Shown: in pieces, positions 26,172 to 36,689 of the stretch
How positions within the stretch are numbered: the first letter of the stretch is position 1
How the letters are laid out: each line of letters starts with the position of its first letter
Assembly (NCBI GenBank): GCA_032871835.1
Contig: CM065297.1
Location: forward strand, 15,900,098 to 15,964,097
Length of the DNA stretch: 64,000 nt
Source: Dipteronia dyeriana
Lineage: Eukaryota; Streptophyta; Magnoliopsida; Sapindales; Sapindaceae
Direction of reading: 5' to 3'
Made by a program: the position numbers and the translations under genes
The notes under the pieces: generated by a model
The model's input: the letters and a program-made list of their open reading frames with translations, nothing else
Told to the model about the DNA's origin: nothing
The model's database searches: none

Positions 26172-26591
26172 ATGGATGAAATTTTCACAAACCTACGAAA
26201 ACATTTTCTATCGTTGCCCCAAAATGCTCTGAAAAAGATTTACAAAGCACGTTCCAAAAGATTACGCTTTCTAATGATAAACAAAATTTCTGTTAAAATT
26301 TGCTGGTTGATCGAAGCTAAGGTACGTCTAGCAGATGAGTCTGCTGATTCATTTATATCTTACATGTCTGGTTGCGGAAGAAGTAACCTTGCAAAAAAAC
26401 GAAGAGCTAAGAAGTTAGGGGTTACTCGTCACAAATGTGCACGTACAACTTGCAACACACGTTTTCGTTCTTTAGGAATGGTGTTTAAAAATCGGGAAGA
26501 TAAAATTTTATTCATTAGGCATGGTTTGCGTAGGGAGTCATTGGATAATATCCTAACGACTCTTGATGCACATCCTAGTGGATATGTGTAA
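26172..26591 (+). pseudogene. Accessory ORF downstream of integrase, copy 2
   Basis: An open 139-codon frame 90 bp after integrase. Visible features: a basic N-terminal half (LRKHFLSLPQNALKK, then KARSKRLRF), an acidic/Ser stretch (ADESADSFISYMSGC), a basic linker (SNLAKKRRAKKLG), a cysteine block HKCARTTCNTRFRSLG, and DKILFIRHGLRRES. The His-X-Cys-X4-Cys grouping could bind a metal; this is inference. The ending TAA (26589) differs by one base from CAA in copy 1, where a related reading continues, so the ancestral protein was probably longer. After 26620 the sequence is replaced by a copia LTR. No signal peptide, transmembrane helix or known domain is recognised; function unknown. Confidence 0.5.
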
Positions 26592-26624
26592 ATGGAAATT
26601 GACCGATTATGGCCACAATTTCAA

Positions 26625-28533
26625 ATGCATACAATATGTAAATACAGAATATTGAAATCGATAATATTAGAAGAAAATTAAGAAGCCATACTAAGAAGCT
26701 TACCAACGTTTGGAGGCTCATTCACTTTATGATATGCTTCTGGTCTGTACCACTTGATCTTCCTTACTATATCCCGGAACTGGTAACTGAGTGTGGACGC
26801 GTCATAGATTCAGGATTTTAGAATGGAGAATGAAGAAAGAATAAGAATGAAGAAACTCTTTCTTCTAGTTTTCACACAATTCTGGCATGCAACCTTCCTT
26901 AATTAATAGACAGTGTTTTACGCGCACACTTGCTCGTTTGCATATGAAATATGCACTGATATCTCTCATTAATATCAAGCAACAATTGCAGTGATATATC
27001 TTTTAATATTAATATCAGTTCACAAACACGTCACTTATCTCTCTCGACACACTCACTTTCACAAATCAGAGCAAACCTTTCACGTTTTGCTCGCTCTTCT
27101 TTTGATTTAAGGTGTTTTTGGTTCATTTCAACTGATGTGTTAGTCAATCGGCATTTTAAAAAATACTATCTATATCTCATATATCTATTATTTAACTTTA
27201 AAAAATTGATTATATATATGATTTTAACATTCGAAAATTATATATATATAAATTTAAACAATTTAAATTCAAATATATTCAATATGTACTATTTAACAAA
27301 TGAAATGAGATAATCATATTATCTCATCATTCAAAAATAAATAACAATTGAAACTCTCTATTTATGACTAATTACACTATAAATAATCTTATTATTTAAT
27401 TGTCATAATTATCATTTTATTCAATTGAATAATCTAATTACTCAATCAACTTCTGACATGTGTCACTTTCATAACACAATTAATTAGACAATCCAATTAA
27501 TTAACCGTGACCCTTGTTACCTAAATCGATCGGGCTAGTAAGGAGACCTAATGGACCCTCAGTATTTTGAGCTTCAATAATCCTCGAAATCATAAATTAA
27601 ACTCTTTAATTAATATTCATAGATTATTAACTTTGGTGTTGCTCCACTAAAAACCCGAAGTTGCACTCTGTCAACTGCAAACGCTTTTACACAGACCGAT
27701 AAAACTCGGTATCCATCGATATAGCTATTACATATGGTATGATTCTCCACAGTAGTTCATAATTAGAGCTGGGTCAAAATATCCGTTATACCCCTTTAAT
27801 TACATATATCCTTTAAGTACCATTGATTCTCTAATGGACAATAAATCTTATTTCCTCACGGAATTAGGAGAGCGCTCATATTTTCCAAGCCCCAAATCAA
27901 CCCTTAAGGGAACTACCATCTACTTCTCACAAGAAGGAGTGGATTTCACTATTGTGTACAAACCTTCTCAGCCACAAGCCAAGCCGCAATCCCAACATAT
28001 GGAGTATATTGATCAGGAAATGCATCTAACCTAACCTATGGTATATCAAATACCACAATCTAACCTGAAAGAGTCGATAAGACACTCAAGATTAAGATTA
28101 CTCATATATAACCATCATTAGTTGGTATATATGAATCTCATCGGTAAACAGATCTTGGTGAGAGATTCATATAGATCATGGCCCAGTCCTATATGATCAC
28201 ATCATACAAGGTGCCTCCATTCTCATATCTCATATAAATGATTCAGGATAGAATCATCGTACATTTCAGAATAAACCGTAGCTATAGATTAACCACAAAT
28301 AAAGTACCCAGCTTTATTTACTATCTATGGACACTTTAGATTACACGTCTCTTACTATATCCATCCGTATATGACATTCATATACATAGTTCAAGATTAC
28401 ATCCGGCAATCTTGGATGTTGAATATGCACAGGTTATAAAATAAACAACACAACAAGAATGAATTGAACTTTTCTTTTTATTTATTTCATTAATCCATTT
28501 ACAAGTTACATGTTTAGGGCATAAACCCCAACA
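26625..28533 (-). repeat. Copia A 3' LTR, truncated
   Basis: About 1909 bp. It ends CCCCAACA on the right. The left end begins inside the LTR at a CATACAATATGTAAATAC segment equivalent to about 34264 of the full LTR. Confidence 0.88.
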
Positions 28534-28542
28534 ATCTCCCAC
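28534..28542 (-). other. Copia A polypurine tract
   Basis: Read on the - strand, GTGGGAGAT directly precedes the LTR start TGTTGGGG. It is the plus-strand priming site. Confidence 0.75.
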
Positions 28543-28547
28543 TTGCA

Positions 28548-30230
28548 CTAAAGCATGTGAGGCATGTCTTGTAACCCTAGACCATCTAGGTGACCCGAAA
28601 ACACTTTACCTGGTAAGGTCTTCGTAAATGGATCTGCATGATTGTGTCGTGAGAATATCTTGGTGACGATCACATCTCCTCTATTAACTATCTCTCTGAT
28701 AAGATGATACTTTCTCTCTATATGCTTCCCTCTCTTGTGGCTTCTTGGTTCTTTGGAATTAGTCACAGCACTATTGTTATCACAATAAAGTGTGATGGGC
28801 TTATCCAGGTCTGGAACAACTTCCAGATCACTCAAGAACTTATGGAGACAAACAGCCTCTTTATTAGCTTCATAAGCGGCTACATATTTGGCTTCCATGG
28901 TGGAGTCAGCAATGTAAGATTGTTTGATACTTCTCCACATAATGGCTCCACCATCTAGGGTGAATATTGATCCAAACGTCGATTTCCTAGAATCCATGTT
29001 TGATTGAAAATTAGAATCCGTGCATCATAATTTGATCAAATCCTGTCTGGAATACACTAGCATAAATTTTTTCACTCTTCTAAGATACTTGAGAATAGTC
29101 TTGACAGCAACCCATTGATCCAATCCTAGGTTGGACTGGTATGTGCTGACTACTCCTACTGCATAGCAGATTTCAAATCTCATGCGTAACATAGCATACA
29201 TGAGACTATCTACTGTCGATGCATAAGGTACATGTCTTATATCCTTAACTTCTTGAGATATCTTAGGACACTGTTCCTTAGACAAGTAAACTCCATGCCT
29301 GAAAGGTAAATTACCTTTCTTGGAGTTCTGCATCAAAAATCGCACAAAAATCTTATCTATATATGATGCCTGAGATAGTGCTATGAGTTTGTTCTTACAA
29401 TCCCTTATAAGTTGGATACCTAGAACATAACCTGCCTCTCCCAAACTTTCATTTGGAATTGGCTAGCCAGTCAGCCCTTTACATCAGACAACACTCCCAC
29501 ATCATTCCCAATGAGTAGGATATCATCAATGTATAGGACCAAGAAAACTACTTTCTTATCAATGATGCGCTTATAGACACAAGGCTCATCGACGTTCTGC
29601 TCGAAGCCATAGGTTTTGATCACATCATCAAACCTTATGTTCCAAGATCTAGATACTTGCTTAAGTCCTTAGATGGACCTTTGCAGCTTGCAAACCTTTT
29701 GCTCTTGATCTGGAGACACGAATCCCTCTAGTTGTATCATATAGATGCTCTCATCAAGATTGTCATTCAATAATGCATTCTTGACGTCCATTTGCCAAAT
29801 TTCATAATCGAAATAGGCAGCATTGGATAATAGAATCCTAATACACTCAAACATGGCTACTAGCGAGAAGATCTCTTTATAATCGACCCCCTCTTTCTAG
29901 GTATAACCCTTGGCCACTAGCCTTGCCTTAAAGGTCTCTACCTTTCCATCTATTCCTCTCTTTCTCTTATAGATCCACTTACACGCTATGGGTTTTATCC
30001 CATCCGGTAAGTCTACAAGATCCCAGACTGAGTTAGAGTACATAGACTCCATCTAGAGATTCATGGCTTTAAGCCATTCCTCTTTACCAAGATCTTCCAT
30101 TACATTCTTAAATGTCAACGGATCATCCACACTATCATTAGAGACAACACATTGTCCCTCACCTATACGTAAATAGCATTCAGGTTGTCTCACAACCCTC
30201 TCACTACGTCTAGGTGGTAGTGTATCCTGA
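28548..30230 (-). pseudogene. Copia A RT and RNase H (broken)
   Basis: RT starts near 30230 and runs leftward. QMDVKNALLND, the usual DVKTAFLNG block, lies at about 29770-29800. The catalytic YIDD of FLVLYIDDILLIGN lies at about 29520-29560. LGIQLIRD, then ASYIDKIFVRF, follow at about 29340-29420. RNase H at 28548-28997 is an open 149-codon frame with TMEAKYVAA, then LYCDNNSAV and KHIERKYHLIRE, and ends 15 bp from the LTR. Stops near 29452, 29655-29668 and elsewhere divide the frame. The domain pair is copia reverse transcriptase with its RNase H; not functional. Confidence 0.85.
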
Positions 30231-30241
30231 TCAGGAACCTT

Positions 30242-31189
30242 CTAACTCTCAAATGTTTGTGGATCAACAACTCTTGTTGATGAAGAGCTAGTCTCACCGG
30301 GCTCCAACTTTTTCAATACAATCTTAGAATGAGGTTTATGGTCACTAATATAACTGTCCTTAATAAACGTTGCATTTGTCGATACAAATACTTTGTTATC
30401 TTTGGGACTATAGAAGTGTCCACCTCTGGTCTCCTTGGAGTATCCTATAAACAGGCAAACCACAGACTTAGAGTCTAGCTTTCCACTTTTGTTCTTCAGC
30501 ACGTGTGATGGACACCCCCATATGTACAAATGTCGTAAACTAGCTTTACGATCATTCCACAACTCTAGGGGAGTCTTAGAAACAGATTTGGATGACACTA
30601 CATTCAAAATGTATGTCGCTGTTTGTAATGCATATCCCCAAAAGGAATTTGGTAACGATGATAAACTAATCATAGATCTCACCATTTTCATCATGGTTCT
30701 ATTTCTCCTCTCCGCTACACCGTTTTACTGAGGTGTACCGGGAGCTGTGGGTTGGGAAACTATCCCATGCTTGACCACGAAGTCTTCAAACTCTTGGTCA
30801 AGGTACTCACCTCCACGATCCGATCATAGTGACTTGATAGTCCTACCTAATTTATTTTCAACTTCCAGGAATTCTTTAAACTTTTCAAATGTTTCCAACT
30901 TTCGTTGCATCAGGTAGACGTATCTGTATCATGAGTAGTCATCTATAAAGGTGATATAATACTCATAACCACCCATAGCTTTAACATTCATCGGTCCGCA
31001 GACGTCTGTATGTTTAAGCTCTAGTGGTTCTTTAACTCTAAGCCCTTTTCTAGTAAAAGGTCTCTTAGTCATCTTACCTTCCAGACAAGATTCGCAGACA
31101 GGTAAGGTGCCAACCTTTAACTCACTTAAAGGTCCACTTTTTACTAATCTGTCTTTCTGGTCAATGTTGATATAACCAAGCCTTAGATG
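30242..31189 (-). pseudogene. Copia A integrase (broken)
   Basis: Integrase of the copia element. Reading leftward from 31189: a CESCLEGK zinc-binding half, then the catalytic core with Asp in HTDVCGPM (about 30995), Asp in SDRGGEY (about 30810) and Glu in [10 protein letters not shown] (about 30705). The open stretch 30242-30694 holds the C-terminal part ([14 protein letters not shown], then [11 protein letters not shown]). In-frame stops lie near 30730, 30828 and 30935. Confidence 0.85.
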
Positions 31190-32443
31190 CTAAAGATACG
31201 TGTCATTATCTGAAGTAATCTTATGTCGTTTAGTTTTTGGTTTTTCAACCTTGAATATTTCAGAATTGAGCAGAGTAGTATGTATTAACGGCCTTAACAC
31301 ATACAAATTATTTTCATTAATTCTTGAACAAACATTCAGACCATTCTTTCCAATAATTACAGACTTATTATTAAAAGAAACAGAATATTTTTGTTCTAAC
31401 AACATAGAAACGGAAATCAAATTCCGTGTAAATCCATAAATATAAAATACATTGTCCAACAATATATAATTATTACAAAAAAGTAATCTAATTATGCCTA
31501 CTGTTTGTGCCGACATGACATCCCCTAACCCCATACGCCTTGAGAAGGCTCCCTCATCTAGCTGTGTCCAAGAATCAATCCATTGTAAAGAAGAATAAAC
31601 ATGGTTAGTGGCCCCCAAATCCATTATCCAGGGTGAATAATCATCTTCCACTAAACATGACTCAAGAACAAGTAAATCATATTTACCTTTCTTGGACTTC
31701 TTCTTGATTTGGGCTTTATTGGGTTTGGGCTTACCCTTCACCTTTCCAACAGACCTCTTACTTTTCTTATCATTGTAGGAAAATGGTTCGGCAACATTTG
31801 CCTCACCGGTTTTGCCTTTACAGTCGTTAGTCAAGGACTCAAAGGTAGTGAGCTCATTGAACAACTATGTGAGACTGAACCTTAACTTGTTCATCTCGTA
31901 GTTACTCTTAAACTGATCAAAGTTCTTCGAAAGTGTTGTAAGTTTGATGCTCACTTGACTGAGTTCATCAATGGCCCCGCCATTGACTTCTGTCGTGCTG
32001 AATTAGGACATTATGCTCAGGACATGTTCCCGAGCTGATGTACCATCCTTCATACGAGCGAGCATAGCAGAACGAACAACTTCGTGTCGCTTTTGCTCGG
32101 AGGGCTTCCCGAACATAGCTTGCAATGACTTCATGATTTTGAATGCAGAAGTCATTGCTTCGTGCTTTGTGACAAGCAAGTCTATTATAGAAGTCAACAG
32201 ATATGTTCGAGCCTTCTCATCAGACGTGTCCCAACGCTGGTATGCCTCGCGAACAGTTTGTGTTTCATTGGTAGTAGGCGCTTGAGGACATTCCTTCGTA
32301 AGCACAAACCTGAGGTCTTTGGTGACCAATATTGCATTAATGTTTAGTTTCCACTTAGTGTAGTTATCACCAGTTAATTTGTCATTTGCGAGAATTTGAA
32401 GTAATGCAGAAGACATTATTGCTGAAATAAATAAAACATTCAT
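31190..32443 (-). pseudogene. Copia A gag and protease (broken)
   Basis: Gag at 32003-32443 has the UBN2-type capsid fold sequence of copia elements: LTGDNYTKWKLNINAILV, then KIMKSLQAMFG and ARMKDGTSAREHVL. Stops at about 32002 and 31865 separate it from 31190-31864. That frame has a Lys-rich region where a zinc knuckle would sit; no CCHC is visible. The protease motif reads DLGATNH in place of the usual DSGATNH; the catalytic Asp is kept. VFYIYGFTRNLISVSML follows, as usual before the GAG-pre-integrase region. Confidence 0.85.
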
Positions 32444-34133
32444 TTAGTCATTTATTTAAAACAAGTGTGAGTGCTTTGGTATAAATTTAAACATGACGCA
32501 TGAACATGTTTAACGAACTATAACTACCCTAAAACTAGTTACTACACCACGACAATCCAACATACCACAAAGAAGTGTCGCCTTAGGGTCGGTCAAGTCT
32601 TTGCATGTTGGACCGAGACATTCTCAATCAAATGATATTCTAGAATAACTCTTATTCCATATCATTCAACCATTGTTTATTCAGTCAGGTTTTTAATTAA
32701 CAAACTTAATCAAAACCTTCGTAAGTGTAACCCACCATTTCAGATCTCACGAGCTAAACTCGAGAATTGTCGCCATAGGGTCGGTCAATCCCGAAATACC
32801 CTCAAAAATCCTATCCGTTAGAAGTCAACCTTGGTATTGACCTTTGTGGAAACCCTCCTTAAGGAGGACGAAAGCAAATTCGTCACAAGGCCCCACTCAG
32901 ATCTCACTATGTTGAAATAATAATGGAGACTGCGGGATATATATGTCATATATCCCTCTCCCACTCACTATTTCAAAATTAGGGTTATCTATTATCTGTT
33001 AATGCATATAGACTCTACAAGATCAAACGACTAACTTTAATCAATGTATCTAGCGCATTAACTAATTAGAATCAAATTCTAATTAATTAATAAATTATTA
33101 ATGATTTTTAACAAATAAAAATATAATCTATTAGTGAATAATCTAAGCATTTGTAAACTATTTACTAAGCTCAAATTATTATGTTGGTGTATACCAAGTT
33201 TTAACTATTAAAACTCTAACATATTATTCGGTTCATTTATTATTAGGAAATTAATCATATTAATCATAATTACAAAAATGACCCTATTAATCTAACTTAT
33301 TAAACTCTTTAATAACTAGATTAACATTAATGAGAATTACCAAATTTTTTAACCATTAAAAAACTAATCTCATTTTCATAGCCAATTTATGTATATACCC
33401 ATTTTAATCGCATTAAAAAATACATAAAAATTTGGACTATAATGCATGTATAACATATCAAATATATTTGTGTTGGCACATATAATCTAAATGACATACG
33501 CATGCATGACAATGCTTTTATCTTCACATAATATAAAGCCTACATGAATTGACTGAGTACTTCGGATTATTTAACCTAAAAAATTAGAATCTAAAATTAC
33601 AAAAATACCTTCAAGGCATTCTTTGGTCTTCTTGTAATTTCTGAGTATTCTAGTCTCTTCTGGTCACTCCGATTCATCTCATAAATCCTTCTTCGCGATT
33701 TTCCAGGTCTTTAATATAGGTTACAATTTTATTTTTTACAATACAATAACAGTAAAATTAAATAATAATAATAATAATAATACAACTCATAAACCCTAAA
33801 TCCACAGTACCATAAAAAATTACGAACAACCATGTTTAAGTTAAACCATTTAATTATAAACATTCATACAATCATAAAGATGGTGCTTATACATTCATAC
33901 ATACAAGAGCATCGAAAACAATTTCCTGTTCTGAAAAATAAATTGCCTCTGATACCAATTGTTGGTACCAATTCTCAATCTCATGGGTGTGGGCCCGGTC
34001 CTAACTCTTTGGGGTGACACCCACAGATACTTATCAGAGCACTCCTCTAAGAAGCCCTCGGGCGGAGAGCCACGCTTCGTCACACGATCACGAGTGAGAG
34101 TTCCCGGGGATCGGCCAGTTGCCACTGCCTTTA
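32444..34133 (-). other. Copia A 5' leader
   Basis: Untranslated leader of about 1.7 kb between primer site and gag. It contains an (AAT)n stretch near 33762-33782 and a second copy of the primer-site region at 33947-33969. No coding region is supported. Confidence 0.6.
33947..33969 (-). other. Second, duplicated primer-site segment
   Basis: Matches 34134-34156 at 22 of 23 bases. Both include the tRNA-Met primer site (TGGTATCAGAG on the - strand) and the adjoining LTR-end bases CCAACAAT. The spacing is 187 bp. Confidence 0.85.
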
Positions 34134-34144
34134 CTCTGATACCA
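34134..34144 (-). other. Copia A primer binding site
   Basis: TGGTATCAGAG on the - strand, complementary to the 3' end of initiator tRNA-Met, 2 bp from the LTR. Confidence 0.85.
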
Positions 34145-34146
34145 AT

Positions 34147-34937
34147 TGTTGGAACCCCGTTCATCGGTCACGCAGCGGAAGTAAGGTTTTAAATTTTTTT
34201 ATATATATCGTAATTGATCTATAACCAGTAAACTTGGGATCGTATTTATTTTCGAAACAAATACATACAATATGTAAATACAGGAAATTGAAATCGATAA
34301 TATCAGAAGAAAATTAAGAAGCCATACTAAGAAGCTTACCAACGTTTGGAGACTTCTTCACTTTACGATATGCTCCTGATCTGCACCACTTGATCTTCCT
34401 TACTATATCCCAGGACTGATAACTGTGTGTGAGCGCGGTCACATATTCATGATTTTTGAATAGAGGATGAGGAGAGAATATGAATGAAGAAACCCTTTCT
34501 TCTAGTTTTCACACAACTCTTGTATGCAACCTTTCTTAATTAATACAGTGTTTTACGTACACACTTGCACGTTTGCATATGAAATATGCACCGATATCTC
34601 TCATTAATATCAAGCAACAATTGTAGTGATATATCTATTAATATTAATTTCAGTTCACAAACACATCACTTATCTCTCTCAACACACTCACTTTCACAAA
34701 TCAGAGCACACCCTTCACGTTTTGCTCTTCTTTTGCTTTTAGGTGTTTTTGGTTCGTTTCAACTGATGTGTTAGTCAATTGGTATTTTAAAAAATAATAT
34801 CTATATCTCATATATCTATTATTTAACTTTAAAAAACCCATGATATATATATATATATATAATATTTTAACATTCGAAAAAACTTGATCGTATCTTTATT
34901 TGAAAAAATAAAATCTATATTTTATTTATCAATTAAG

Positions 34938-34982
<45 letters not shown>

Positions 34983-36253
34983 ACAATTTAAATTTAAATA
35001 TATTCAATATATATTATTTAATAAATGAGATAATCATATTATTTCATCATTAAAAAATAAATAACAACTGAAACCCTCCATTTATGACTAATTACACTAT
35101 AAATAATCTTATTATTTAATTGTTATAATTGTCATTTTAATCAATTGAATAATCTAATTACTCAATCAACTCTTGACACGTGTCACTTTCGTAACACAAT
35201 TAATTGGACAATCCAATTAATTAACCGTAACCCTTGTTACCTAAATCGATCGGGCTAGCAAGGGGACCTAATGAACCCACATTATTTTGAGCTCCAGTAA
35301 TCCTCATAATCAATAATTAAACTCTTTAATTAACATTCCTTGATTAGTAACTTTGGTGTTATTCCACTAAAAACCCGATGCTGCACTCTCTCAACTGTAG
35401 ACGCTTTTACACATACCGATACAACTCAGTGTCCATCGATATAACTATTACATATGGTGTGATCCTTCACTGTAGTTCAAAATTAGAGTTGGGTCATAAT
35501 GTTCGTTATACTCCTTTAATTACATATATTCTTTAAGTACAGTTGATTCTCTAATAGACAATAAATCATATTTCCTCACAGAATTAGGAGAGCGTTCATA
35601 TAGTCCAAGACCCAAATCAACCCTTAAGAGAACTACCATATATTTCTCATAAGAAGGAGTGGATTCCACTGTTGTGTACAAACATTCCCAGCCACAAGCC
35701 AAACCGTAATCCCAACATACAGAGTATATTGATCAGGAAATGCATCTGACCTCACCCATGGTATATCAAAGACCAAACTCTAACCTGAAGGAGTCGATAA
35801 GACACTCAGGATTAAGATCACCCATATATAGTCATCATTAGTTGATATATATTAATCTCATTGGTAAACGGATCTTGGTTAGAAATTCATATAGATCATG
35901 ACCCAGTCCTATATGATCACATTATACAGTGTGCCTCCATTCCCATATCTCATATGAATGATTTAGGATAGAATCATCGTACATTACGGAATGGACCGCA
36001 GCTATAGATTTACCAAAAATAAAGTACCCAGTTTTATTTGCTATCTATGGACTCTTTAGATTGCACGTCTCTTACAATATTCATCTGTATATAACACTCA
36101 TATACATAGTTCGAGATTACATCCGGCAATCTTGGATGTTGAATATGCACAAGTTATAAAATAAACAACATGACAAGAATGAATTGAACTTTTATTTTTA
36201 TTTATTTCATAAATCCATTTATAAGTTACATGTTTAGGGTATAAACCCCAACA
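34147..36253 (-). repeat. Copia A 5' LTR, full length
   Basis: 2107 bp bounded by TGTTGG and CCAACA. Contains AT microsatellites at about 34843-34862 and 34937-34975. The right flank is the last intron of the MULE Ulp1-like gene. Confidence 0.88.
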
Positions 36254-36355
36254 ACCCTAACAAACTAGAGGGTATGACTGTTTCAAGATTATATTCTATC
36301 ACACTTGGTTTTAATAATATTTTGATCTAATAGTTGTTCTTGTGGTGAATTGTAG

Positions 36356-36480
36356 GGGTAACTGTGGTGCTCATACATTGAGATTGATAGAGTACATGCT
36401 GGCGAATGGGTATACGTTCGACTGGTCAAAAGACGATATGGACACCATTCGGGAGAAGATGTCTGTGAAGATTTTTATAA
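36356..36480 (+). pseudogene. Ulp1-like C48 protease exon of the MULE gene
   Basis: Last recognisable exon of the gene that begins at 3020. An acceptor TTGTAG precedes it. The translation starts GNCGAHTLRLIEYMLANGY and continues WSKDDMDTIREKM. The NCG Cys (codon 36363-36365) corresponds to the catalytic Cys of Ulp1/SENP proteases, which remove SUMO. The His and Asp parts of the triad are not visible on this side and fall in the interrupted interval or are lost. It is separated from its upstream exons by 30.7 kb of retrotransposons. Confidence 0.7.
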
Positions 36481-36689
36481 CTCTAAACCCCGTATTTTTT
36501 ATGTAGTTTATGTACATAACATTTGAGTAATGACATGAATTTGTTTTTGAGTTACAGTGTTTGCAATTATAACTACAACACAAATTTCATTACTTTCACA
36601 ACAGTGAACAGAAAATTAAAATGAGGCCACGTTTTAAACAACATGATTTCAAATGAACAAGTCAGAATTAAATTTACATAAATATCAAC

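Larger units (their letters stand above)
26625..36253 (-). mobile_element. Copia element A, - strand, left-end truncated
   Basis: Ty1/copia retrotransposon read on the - strand: 5' LTR 34147-36253, primer site 34134-34144, gag, PR, INT, RT, RNase H, polypurine tract 28534-28542, 3' LTR 26625-28533. The order INT before RT defines copia. The 3' LTR lacks about 110 bp of its end and abuts Athila copy 2 directly, so no TSD can be read; the right flank is ACCCT in MULE sequence. All domains carry stops or frameshifts. Long LTRs (2.1 kb) and an AAGTGGGAGAT polypurine tract suggest an Angela-like lineage (inference). Confidence 0.88.

Noticed and set aside
28704..28958. Open frames on + opposite copia A RNase H
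   Set aside because: Shadow of the well-recognised - strand RNase H.
33895..34192. Open frames across the copia A primer-site duplication
   Set aside because: They overlap primer sites and the LTR start on both strands; non-coding leader is the simpler reading.
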